A stretch of DNA of 5,205 bases from an uncultured Bacilli bacterium (lineage in GTDB: Bacteria > Bacillota_I > Bacilli_A > RF39 > UBA660): positions 1 through 5,205 of the forward strand of contig CALVIA010000069.1 in the NCBI GenBank assembly GCA_944329255.1, in the 5' to 3' direction. The notes beneath the pieces are model-generated. The model saw nothing but the letters and a program-made list of their open reading frames with translations. It ran no database searches and was not told the origin of the DNA. Of this stretch, positions 1 through 5,205 are shown piece by piece. Made by a program: the position numbers and the translations under genes. Within the stretch, counting starts at the first letter, position 1. Each line of letters starts with the position of its first letter.

Positions 1-755
1 TTTCGGTAAGTAGGTATATTAAATTTATGTAAATTATTTTTATGTAATTTTTCTATTTTTGAAATAGTTTTTTTATCTAATAATTTTTTATCTTCTAAAT
101 ATGTTGCAATATCTTTATATTTAACTCCTAATTTGTCTTCATCTGTTTGATTAGATAATCCATCATTTGGAGCTTTATATAAGACTTTTTCTGGTACTTT
201 TAAGTATTCTCCTATTTTAATTACTTCATCAACAGTATAATCTGCTAACAATGATATATCATGAACAGAATCTCCACCTTTAGTAAAATATCCAACATAT
301 AATTCGCATTTATTTGAAGTACCTGCTACTATATATGTTTTCCCTCTAACCATACTGTATAAAGCAGCCAAATAATATAATGTACTCATTCTAAGTCTTG
401 GCTTTAAATTAATATCACTATTTTTCACATCTTCATTAGTAAAAGTTCCCAAATTATTAACTTCATTTTTAAATGCATCAAAAGTATTTGTTATATCAAA
501 ATTTATTAATTCAAAACCATAGTAATCGCTTACTAATTTTGCATCAGTTTTATCTTCTTCTTTTGAATGACATGGTAAAGTTATACCAATTACATTTTCT
601 TTTCCTAATGCTTCTACTAAAAGTGCGGCTACTACTGCAGAATCTTTTCCACCGCTAATTCCTAAAATAGCACCTCCCAAATTATTTTTATTATAATAAT
701 CTTTCACAAAACTTATAATATTTTTTACTTCTTCTTTCGCATTAAATATATTCAT
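1..755 (-). CDS. nadE: NH3-dependent NAD+ synthetase (3' end cut by window edge)
   Basis: NadE catalyses the last step of NAD synthesis in the cytoplasm: ATP-dependent amidation of nicotinate adenine dinucleotide to NAD. I translated 251 residues from the ATG at 755-753; the frame is open to the window edge. The PP-loop ATP pyrophosphatase motif SGGKDS is at residues 34-39. Further family blocks are NLKPRLRM (116-123), GTSNKCELYVGYFTKGGDS (145-163) and APNDGLSNQTDEDKLG (195-210). The PP-loop lies near the N-terminus, so there is no glutaminase (CN-hydrolase) domain, and the enzyme should use free ammonia. The visible end, HKFNIPTYR, resembles the usual C-terminal HK-rich tail, so probably only a few residues are missing. 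An SD (AGGTG, 5 bases before ATG) overlaps the end of pncB, which stops 8 bases upstream. Tight spacing and shared pathway indicate co-transcription and probably translational coupling with pncB. Confidence 0.95.
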   Translation of the reverse strand, partial: MNIFNAKEEVKNIISFVKDYYNKNNLGGAILGISGGKDSAVVAALLVEALGKENVIGITLPCHSKEEDKTDAKLVSDYYGFELINFDITNTFDAFKNEVNNLGTFTNEDVKNSDINLKPRLRMSTLYYLAALYSMVRGKTYIVAGTSNKCELYVGYFTKGGDSVHDISLLADYTVDEVIKIGEYLKVPEKVLYKAPNDGLSNQTDEDKLGVKYKDIATYLEDKKLLDKKTISKIEKLHKNNLHKFNIPTYR

Positions 756-763
756 AATTACAC

Positions 764-2200
764 CTACCTAACTAATTTTTTTATTTTTATATCATTTATC
801 ATTTTATTTTTTAAGTCATATAATTTTTGACTTAAATCAACATAATATTCATGTGGATTATTTAACCTTTTTATTTCAGGATATATTGTATTAAATTCGT
901 TACAACAGTACTCTCTTCTATCGTTAACGCTTGAAATTTCATATACTTGTTTTCCATTGATAAAAATTGGCTCTTGCAATTCTCTAACATAAAAATTTTT
1001 TAAAGTTGTCTTTTTCCACTCGCATATAGGACTAAATAAAGTATATTCTTTATCTAAAATTGTTTCATCATGTAAAACAATTACATCTCCTAAAGCATAA
1101 TTAGTATCTTTATCATAAAATCTATATACTTTTTTAAACCCTGGATTAATAGTTTTAATACTATCATTACTTATTTTTATTTTTGGAATTATTTGATTAT
1201 TTTCTTCAATTGCAACTAGTTTATATACTCCACCAACTCTTTCTTTAGATGCAGAAATATTATCACCCACGCCAAGCAAATCAAAACATGCACCTTGCTC
1301 TTTTAAACTATTTATAATATTTTCATCAAGTCCATTACTTAAACATATTTTAGTATCATTAAATCCTGCATCATCTAACATTTTTCTTGATTCTTTCGAT
1401 AAATAAGCCAGATCTCCACTATCAATTCTAATACCTTTAAATTTATAACCATTTGGCAATAAATAGTCATTTGCAACTTTAATAGCATTAGGAACTCCAC
1501 TTTTTAATGTATCAAATGTATCTACTAAAAATATACAGTTATCAGGATTACTTTTTGCATAATTTAAAAATGCTTTATACTCACTATCTGCATCACATAT
1601 CATACTATGTGCCATTGTTCCTGATAAGGGAATATTATATTTTATACCGGCTATTGTATTACTAGTTGATGTACATCCTCCTACATAAGAATATTTAGAA
1701 ACATCTATAGCTGAATCAATTCCTCTTGCTCTTCTTGCTCCAAATTCCATTACAGGAACTTCTTTAGCAGCATTTACTATTCTTTTAGCAGCCGTAGTAA
1801 CAAGAGTTCCATGATTAAATGAAGCAAGCAATGCAGTTTCAATTAACTGAGCTTCAATAATATTAGCTCTAACTGTTATTACCGGTTCATTAGGAAATAT
1901 AACTGTACCATCTTTTACTGCATAAATATCTCCTGTGAATTTTAAATTTTTTAAATATTTTAAAAAAGAATCACTGAACTTATTAAAACTTCTTAAGTAT
2001 TCGATATCCTTATCAGATATTTTAAAATTATTTATATAGTCAATAATATTATCTAGACCACCCGATACTGCATATCCACCATTAAAAGGATTTTTTCTAT
2101 AAAATATATCAAAATATACCTTTTTATTTTCTTCATTTTTATCAAAATAAGTTTGAGCCATTGTAAATTCATAAAAGTCAATCATTAATGTATTGTTCAT
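764..2200 (-). CDS. pncB: Nicotinate phosphoribosyltransferase
   Basis: This enzyme starts NAD salvage (Preiss-Handler pathway): nicotinate plus PRPP gives nicotinate mononucleotide, with ATP hydrolysis. The 478-residue protein has the family blocks in order: N-terminal IDFYEFTMAQTYF (7-19); EFGARRARGIDSA (152-164) followed by YVGGCTSTSN (172-181); PLSGTMAHSM (191-200), whose His198 fits the histidine that is phosphorylated in this family; VDTFDTLKSGVPNAI (226-240); the phosphate-binding segment IRIDSGDLA (257-265); and GVGDNISAS (310-318). The length is normal for the long bacterial form. The ATG at 2200 is preceded by a strong SD, GGAGGT, with 10 bases between. It heads an operon with nadE. 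Its promoter and two palindromic operator candidates lie in the 146-base gap upstream, so it is probably repressor-controlled. It could only be confused with nicotinamide phosphoribosyltransferase, but the N-terminal block and the nadE partner favour nicotinate. Confidence 0.96.
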   Translation of the reverse strand: MNNTLMIDFYEFTMAQTYFDKNEENKKVYFDIFYRKNPFNGGYAVSGGLDNIIDYINNFKISDKDIEYLRSFNKFSDSFLKYLKNLKFTGDIYAVKDGTVIFPNEPVITVRANIIEAQLIETALLASFNHGTLVTTAAKRIVNAAKEVPVMEFGARRARGIDSAIDVSKYSYVGGCTSTSNTIAGIKYNIPLSGTMAHSMICDADSEYKAFLNYAKSNPDNCIFLVDTFDTLKSGVPNAIKVANDYLLPNGYKFKGIRIDSGDLAYLSKESRKMLDDAGFNDTKICLSNGLDENIINSLKEQGACFDLLGVGDNISASKERVGGVYKLVAIEENNQIIPKIKISNDSIKTINPGFKKVYRFYDKDTNYALGDVIVLHDETILDKEYTLFSPICEWKKTTLKNFYVRELQEPIFINGKQVYEISSVNDRREYCCNEFNTIYPEIKRLNNPHEYYVDLSQKLYDLKNKMINDIKIKKLVR

Positions 2201-2257
2201 AATATTTTATACCTCCATATATTTTTATATTTTTCACATTTGCTTCTTATTATCATT

Positions 2258-2309
2258 TTGTTAATAACAACAAATATTTTAAAACAAACTTTTTTGTTTG
2301 TTATTAACA
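2258..2309 (-). promoter_or_regulatory. Paired palindromic operator candidate upstream of pncB
   Basis: Two copies of TTGTTA-N-TAACAA occur. The first (2258-2270) is perfect. The second (core TGTTATTAACA at 2299-2309) differs only in its last outer base. Their centres, 2264 and 2304, are 40 bp apart, close to four helical turns. The flanks extend the symmetry: 2259-2274 and 2293-2309 form an inverted repeat of 16 and 17 bases with one unpaired base. The second copy touches the -10 box and the predicted start point, which is the usual place for a repressor. A regulator of NAD metabolism such as NiaR (YrxA) is plausible from gene context, but I cannot confirm that its site matches. The half-sites resemble those of Rex, but Rex sites have a wider gap between halves. 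Confidence 0.6.
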
Positions 2310-2337
2310 TAATAATAAAAACAGAAGAGTTTGTCAA
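2309..2337 (-). promoter_or_regulatory. Sigma-A-type promoter of pncB-nadE
   Basis: The -35 box is a perfect TTGACA (2337-2332). A 17-base spacer separates it from the -10 box TATTAT (2314-2309), which matches TATAAT at 5 of 6 positions. Transcription should start near 2302, giving a leader of about 100 bases before the pncB ATG. The promoter begins only 10 bases after the stop codon of the upstream methyltransferase gene. One operator candidate overlaps its start region. Confidence 0.8.
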
Positions 2338-2346
2338 TACTTTTTC

Positions 2347-3276
2347 TCATTTTTTTAAGATAGCATATAAAACTATCTCAGTTGGAAATATATTATTACC
2401 ATAATTTCTTAAATAAAATTTATAATTATTATTATATTCATATATTAATTTTGGTATTCTAAATAAATCAGTATTATTATGATAAACTGATATTAACAAT
2501 ATTGGTTTATCATTAATAATATGATTTTTACAACCAATTAAAGCATTATATTCTTCCCCTTCAATGTCCATTTTTATAATATCAATTTTTTCTTTTATAT
2601 CTTCATCTAAATTTACTGTCTCAATTATTTTGTCTCCTTCTTCACTAATTGTATTTGCAGAAGAATCTATATTACTGTTTTTAACAAACATATTTTTTTT
2701 AAAATTAGATACTGCTTTATTTTTATAAATAATGTTATCATAAATACTCAAATTATTTTTCAGTAAGGCCATTGTATCATCAGTTATTTCATAACAATAT
2801 ATTTTTTTATAATTATTGTATGTTTTTATAAAATCCATTGAAGTATCTCCAATATATGCTCCTAAATCAACAAAAACACAATCACTACAATCAGGTATGA
2901 TATCTAAATCAAAATAATGTTTAAATGTTTTATGCATACAATCTTTTAAATTTATAAAATCATATTCATAAAAATTATTTAAAATAGCATATAACAATTT
3001 TTTAGAAGAATAATCTTCAAGTTTTTCATATAACCACACATAATCATTAATATTTAAAAATAATATTTTAGATTTCTCATACATTTCATTATAGTCATTA
3101 TTTAATATATCTAATGTTCCCCAATATTTAAAATCATTTAAATATTTTTGAATAGATTTTTGTGTTTCAGGATGCACCTTTTTAAAATTATTTTTTATAT
3201 TTAAAAAAATTTCATTTTCTGTCATACATTTCAACTTATTAACTAAACCATAAAAATTTTTATCAATAATATTCAA
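2347..3276 (-). CDS. FkbM-family SAM-dependent methyltransferase
   Basis: This is a putative O-methyltransferase of the FkbM (Methyltransf_21) type; such enzymes usually modify glycans, polyketides or other surface or secondary products. Residue numbers count from the GTG at 3285. An N-terminal helical region (about 1-130) precedes the Rossmann-like domain. SAM motif I is VFVDLGAYIGDTS (137-149), the acidic end of strand 2 is YCYEIT (163-168), and the characteristic block IDIIKMDIEGEE (234-245) follows. There is no signal peptide or membrane segment. The upstream GTG lies inside the sequence AGGTGAT, itself a good SD, and has no SD of its own. I therefore prefer the TTG at 3276-3274, 6 bases after AGGTG, giving 309 residues; the GTG form would be 312. 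The gene stands alone, without the glycosyltransferases that often accompany this family, so its substrate cannot be inferred. A 60-base sample (2701-2760) has only 8 G or C, lower than samples of pncB or rplS. Family assignment is secure; substrate is unknown. Confidence 0.87.
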   Translation of the reverse strand: MNIIDKNFYGLVNKLKCMTENEIFLNIKNNFKKVHPETQKSIQKYLNDFKYWGTLDILNNDYNEMYEKSKILFLNINDYVWLYEKLEDYSSKKLLYAILNNFYEYDFINLKDCMHKTFKHYFDLDIIPDCSDCVFVDLGAYIGDTSMDFIKTYNNYKKIYCYEITDDTMALLKNNLSIYDNIIYKNKAVSNFKKNMFVKNSNIDSSANTISEEGDKIIETVNLDEDIKEKIDIIKMDIEGEEYNALIGCKNHIINDKPILLISVYHNNTDLFRIPKLIYEYNNNYKFYLRNYGNNIFPTEIVLYAILKK

Positions 3277-3319
3277 ATTTATCACCTAATAAAATTTATG
3301 CATAATGTTTTTTATAATG

Positions 3320-3346
3320 AAAAAAATCGATAATTTATCGATTTTT
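3320..3346 (-). terminator. AT-rich hairpin terminator after the unknown gene
   Basis: A perfect 12-base inverted repeat (3322-3333 and 3335-3346) around one central base contains ATCGAT in each arm. On the minus strand it ends in a run of seven T. A realistic fold is a 10-bp stem with a 5-base loop. The TAA stop of the unknown gene (3337-3335) lies in or next to the loop, so the 5' arm is coding sequence. The stem has little GC and may be leaky. Near-symmetry with A and T tracts could let it work in both directions. I saw no convincing promoter between it and the methyltransferase gene. Confidence 0.6.
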
Positions 3347-3931
3347 ACATTTAATTTTAGATTGAATATTTTTAGGTTTATCATCATAATGAATTTCATA
3401 ATTTACTATTTCCTGATTGAATTCAAAATCAAATGGTTCAATATCAATAAAACCTGAATAATAATATTCAATTTCTTTTGCATTAAATAATATTAATGAA
3501 TTAACATTAAAACTATAAAATAAACTTATTTCATCTAATTTATCTTTTTTTAGCGAAGATAAATTTATATAAAATCCATTATATATTTTACTTATTTTTT
3601 CAAAACTAAACCTTTCATAATTATCAGGAAAATTTTCTTTTAGATAATAATATTTATCTTTTGAATCTAAAATAAATATATTACAATCTTTCTTTAATTT
3701 TACAATTGAGCATGGTTGCTTAAAAGGATTCCCTTTTGTTTTATAAAACAAAATATAAGGATTATATACAATATAGTCAACCCAACTATTATAATTTAAA
3801 TATTCATCAAAATGCTCAGATAGCCAAAGGCCTCCATTTGGTTTTATTGAACTTATATTTGTTGAATCCTTAATATCCTGAAATTTATTTGGATCAATTT
3901 CAGATGTTCCAACTGTTAAAAAATGTTGCAT
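3335..3931 (-). CDS. Hypothetical protein with KPNGGLW motif
   Basis: I do not recognise a named family. The 198-residue protein is probably soluble, with no signal peptide or membrane helix. Visible landmarks are QHFLTVGTSEID near the N-terminus (2-13), IKPNGGLWLSEHFDEY (29-44), NSWVDYI (48-54), FSFEKISKIYNGFYINL (108-124) and LFYSFNVNSLILFNAKEI (137-154), followed by an acidic, aromatic tail. From memory, the pattern KP-x-GGLW-x-S, a later SW, and a final NS-L-FN block resembles uncharacterised proteins seen in phages and accessory regions, some reminiscent of ADP-ribosyltransferase-like folds; this is inference only. A longer frame begins at a TTG (3946), but the ATG at 3931 has a G-rich SD-like GGGGGA about 8 bases ahead, so I prefer it. 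It follows lepB by 24 bases, probably on the same transcript, and ends in its own terminator. Confidence 0.75.
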   Translation of the reverse strand: MQHFLTVGTSEIDPNKFQDIKDSTNISSIKPNGGLWLSEHFDEYLNYNSWVDYIVYNPYILFYKTKGNPFKQPCSIVKLKKDCNIFILDSKDKYYYLKENFPDNYERFSFEKISKIYNGFYINLSSLKKDKLDEISLFYSFNVNSLILFNAKEIEYYYSGFIDIEPFDFEFNQEIVNYEIHYDDKPKNIQSKIKCKNR

Positions 3932-3955
3932 ATTAATTTCCCCCAATTCAATATT

Positions 3956-4462
3956 TTAAATTACATTCCCAAATCTACTAAAAGGAAACAAAATAAAATT
4001 TGTACTTCCTTTTATATTTTTTTTATCTATTAATCCTATTTTTCTACTATCTTTTGAAATAGGTCTATTATCTCCCAAAACCAAATAATAATTATTTGGA
4101 ATTTTTTCTATATTTAAATCATTTAAATTGAAATCTTCGGTATATTCTCTATCATAAACTTCTTCTATTTTTTTACCATTTACGTACAATATATCATTTT
4201 TATATTCAACATAATCCCCTGGTAATCCAATAACTCTTTTTATTATATATTCATTTTCATAATCAACTACCACTATATCAAATCTTTTAATATCATTTAC
4301 TAAATAATTAAACTTATTTAATATCATAACATCCCCATTATTTAGTGTTGGAACCATTGAATTTCCAGAAACCATTATAGGAACAAATAAATAAGTTCTA
4401 ATCAATAAAATAACAACTATTAAAACAATATATTCTATTATTTCTTTTTTCTTTTTATTCAT
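3956..4462 (-). CDS. lepB: Type I signal peptidase
   Basis: This membrane-bound serine protease removes signal peptides from exported proteins on the outer face of the cytoplasmic membrane. The 168-residue length fits the short Gram-positive P-type enzymes. A lysine-rich start (3-6) and one membrane segment (about 9-29) put the catalytic domain outside. Box B, SGNSMVPTL (32-40), holds the nucleophile Ser35. IIKRVIGLPGD (73-83) holds the general base Lys75. GDNRPISKDSR (130-140) is the conserved C-terminal box. All catalytic residues are present. It lies downstream of rplS, an arrangement common in Firmicutes, but a terminator fills the 33-base gap. The ATG at 4462 has only a weak GGT about 8 bases upstream, not a clear SD, so translation may be modest. 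No promoter of its own was found. Confidence 0.95.
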   Translation of the reverse strand: MNKKKKEIIEYIVLIVVILLIRTYLFVPIMVSGNSMVPTLNNGDVMILNKFNYLVNDIKRFDIVVVDYENEYIIKRVIGLPGDYVEYKNDILYVNGKKIEEVYDREYTEDFNLNDLNIEKIPNNYYLVLGDNRPISKDSRKIGLIDKKNIKGSTNFILFPFSRFGNVI

Positions 4463-4473
4463 TTTGTTATACC

Positions 4474-4497
4474 AAAAAATAAGGCTAAAGCCTTATT
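4474..4497 (-). terminator. Rho-independent terminator between rplS and lepB
   Basis: A perfect inverted repeat (4478-4497) pairs AATAAGGC with GCCTTATT around a TTTA loop (8 bp, with one more A-T pair possible). It is followed on the minus strand by further T residues (4477-4474), making a run of six T with those ending the stem. The stem starts inside the TAA stop of rplS. It is GC-stronger than the other terminator in the window and should end much rplS transcription, with partial read-through into lepB. Confidence 0.8.
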
Positions 4498-4834
4498 AAT
4501 TTCTTTCTTTTAATTTAAATTGTCCAATTATATTTCTTGAATAATATAACTTAGCTCTTCTTGCTAAACCTTTTCTAGTAACTGTAATAGAGGCAATTCT
4601 AGGAGAATTTACAGGGAATGTTCTTTCAACTCCTATACCACTTGATTTTTTTCTTACAGTAAATGTTTCAGAAATACCACTATTTTTACGAGAAATAACT
4701 ATACCTTCAAATGCTTGAATTCTTTCCCTTTTACCTTCAATTATTTTAACATCTACTCTTACAGTATCACCAACTCTAAATTCGGGTATATCATTTCTAA
4801 TTTGTTTAGCTGTAATTTTTTCAATTGTATTCAT
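4496..4834 (-). CDS. rplS: 50S ribosomal protein L19
   Basis: L19 is a large-subunit protein at the interface with the 30S subunit. The 112-residue protein matches the usual bacterial length of about 115. Family features are FRVGDTVRVDVKIIEG (19-34), RIQAFEGIVISRKNSG (38-53), ETFTVRKKSSGIGVERTFPV (56-75), the segment SPRIASITVTRKG (77-89) and the basic end RRAKLYYSRN (92-101). The ATG at 4834 has an SD, GGAG, 9 bases upstream. The gene has its own promoter and a short leader that may bind L19, and is followed at once by a terminator. It may therefore be made mainly as a single-gene transcript rather than from the rimM-trmD-rplS operon known in other bacteria. Confidence 0.98.
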   Translation of the reverse strand: MNTIEKITAKQIRNDIPEFRVGDTVRVDVKIIEGKRERIQAFEGIVISRKNSGISETFTVRKKSSGIGVERTFPVNSPRIASITVTRKGLARRAKLYYSRNIIGQFKLKERN

Positions 4835-4895
4835 AATGTCTCACTCCATTTCTTACTACAATCATATATACTTATAGCGGATTGCGTTTTTCACA
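4835..4895 (-). promoter_or_regulatory. Structured 5' leader of rplS, possible L19 autoregulatory element
   Basis: The predicted transcript has about 60 untranslated bases before rplS. They contain a hairpin pairing GCAATC (4885-4880) with GATTGT (4863-4858), six pairs including one G-U. The enclosed 16 bases can form a small inner TATA/TATA helix. A Firmicute L19 leader family (Rfam L19_leader) is known to lie upstream of rplS. Position and size fit, but I cannot score the match by eye. Confidence 0.5.
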
Positions 4896-4901
4896 TGAAT
4901 A

Positions 4902-4930
4902 ATTTTATCACATTATTCTTATAAAAGCAA
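4902..4930 (-). promoter_or_regulatory. Extended -10 promoter of rplS
   Basis: The -10 box TAAAAT (4907-4902) matches TATAAT at 5 of 6 positions and is directly preceded by TGA, the TGn extended -10 element. A 17-base spacer leads to a weak -35, TTGCTT (4930-4925), matching at 3 of 6. A strong extended -10 commonly compensates for a poor -35. Start of transcription is expected near 4895. Confidence 0.7.
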
Positions 4931-5042
4931 CTATTTTATTCATCTACTATTTATACTTATTTTAAATTCTTTTATCAGTTATATTTTATATATATTTCAA
5001 TTGCTATATTCATTTTAATTTTTTATAAAATTATATAAATTC
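4931..5042. other. AT-rich intergenic stretch with no recognised element
   Basis: This stretch lies between the rplS promoter and the stop codon of the partial upstream gene. It is nearly all A and T. A short TTTATA/TATAAA hairpin can be drawn just after the upstream stop codon, but it lacks a following T tract in the direction of transcription. I see no further gene, repeat or RNA element here. Confidence 0.5.
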
Positions 5043-5205
5043 CTACTCTATTATAAAACCATAGTTATCTAAATCAAATTGTATATCTAATTTCATTGTA
5101 CTATCATCATCATATTTTAAATCTAATGTACCACTTTCTTCACTAATATATGTGTAATTTATATCACTTATTTCTTTTTTATATTCATATATTTTATCTT
5201 CTATT
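5043..5205 (-). CDS. C-terminal end of an unrecognised acidic protein (5' end outside window)
   Basis: An open frame enters from the right edge and ends at TAG (5045-5043), giving 53 codons. The piece is rich in Asp, Glu, Lys and Tyr, with alternating hydrophobic and polar residues suggesting beta strands, for example SGTLDLKYDDD (24-34) and MKLDIQFDLDNYGFIIE (37-53). No family is recognised and no catalytic motif is visible. It does not resemble the C-terminus of TrmD, which often precedes rplS. The coding frame is supported by sensible residue use over its whole length and absence of stops, but the piece is short. Confidence 0.6.
   Translation of the reverse strand, partial: IEDKIYEYKKEISDINYTYISEESGTLDLKYDDDSTMKLDIQFDLDNYGFIIE

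Noticed and set aside
473..658. Plus-strand open frame of 61 codons opposite nadE
   Set aside because: It lies antisense to well-supported nadE coding sequence, is dominated by Leu, and has no family signal; it is a shadow frame.
2197..2256. Possible 19-residue leader peptide whose TGA overlaps the pncB ATG
   Set aside because: The start-stop overlap is attractive, but there is no SD before its ATG, and short open frames are common in such AT-rich leaders; likely chance.
2201..2346. Riboswitch (for example an NAD-II type) in the pncB leader
   Set aside because: The leader is short and almost all A and T, with no GC-rich conserved core; the DNA palindromes explain the structure better.
2197..2349. 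Reading TGA as tryptophan would extend the methyltransferase frame to the pncB start
   Set aside because: The extension would run through a near-consensus promoter and the operators, and the tryptophan codon checked in pncB is TGG, so TGA as stop is the simpler reading.
3286..3319. Promoter directly upstream of the methyltransferase gene
   Set aside because: Several TATAAA-like words occur, but none has an acceptable -35 at 16-18 bases, and such words are expected by chance at this AT content.
4715..4924. Plus-strand open frame of 69 codons opposite rplS and its promoter
   Set aside because: It overlaps rplS in antisense, is rich in Phe, Asn and Ser as expected from AT-rich complement, and shows no motif.
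4985..5042. Hairpin TTTATA/TATAAA as terminator of the partial right-edge gene
   Set aside because: The stem is only A-T pairs and is followed by A residues, not a T tract, on the transcribed strand.

Overview
This is a very AT-rich window, and every gene that can be supported lies on the minus strand. The base composition, the strong Shine-Dalgarno (SD) sites, a P-type signal peptidase I beside rplS, and a clostridial-style ammonia-dependent NadE all point to a low-GC Firmicute, such as a Clostridia- or Bacilli-type gut bacterium. TGA acts as a stop codon (end of the FkbM gene, 2347-2349) and the one tryptophan codon checked, in pncB, is TGG, so the ordinary bacterial code fits better than a mycoplasma code. 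I cannot name the species.

Reading in the direction of transcription (right to left), the window opens with the last 53 codons of an unrecognised acidic protein (5043-5205). An intergenic region follows, carrying a good promoter with an extended -10 and a short structured leader for ribosomal protein L19 (rplS, 4496-4834). A rho-independent terminator begins at the rplS stop codon and lies between rplS and lepB (signal peptidase I, 3956-4462). lepB must therefore depend on read-through or on a promoter I did not find, and it also lacks a normal SD. An unrecognised 198-residue protein (3335-3931) follows 24 bases behind lepB, where many Firmicutes carry the ribosome-assembly GTPase gene rbgA/ylqF. 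An AT-rich terminator hairpin is built around its stop codon. Next comes a FkbM-type SAM-dependent methyltransferase (2347-3276). These last two genes look like accessory cargo between housekeeping genes: in hand-counted samples they are more AT-rich than pncB or rplS.

The left half is an NAD salvage operon: pncB (nicotinate phosphoribosyltransferase, 764-2200), then nadE (NAD synthetase, 1-755, cut by the window edge), 8 bases apart. PncB makes nicotinate mononucleotide, NadD (not in this window) adenylates it, and NadE amidates the product to NAD. The operon has a near-consensus promoter just after the methyltransferase stop codon. Two copies of a 13-bp palindrome, TTGTTA-N-TAACAA, lie 40 bp apart centre to centre. 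One touches the -10 box and the predicted start point; the other is in the untranslated leader. This looks like a repressor-controlled promoter and is the clearest regulatory structure in the window.

I found no tRNA or rRNA gene, CRISPR array, transposase or complete mobile element. The most novel items are the double operator and the unrecognised protein next to lepB; neither is proof of a new system.
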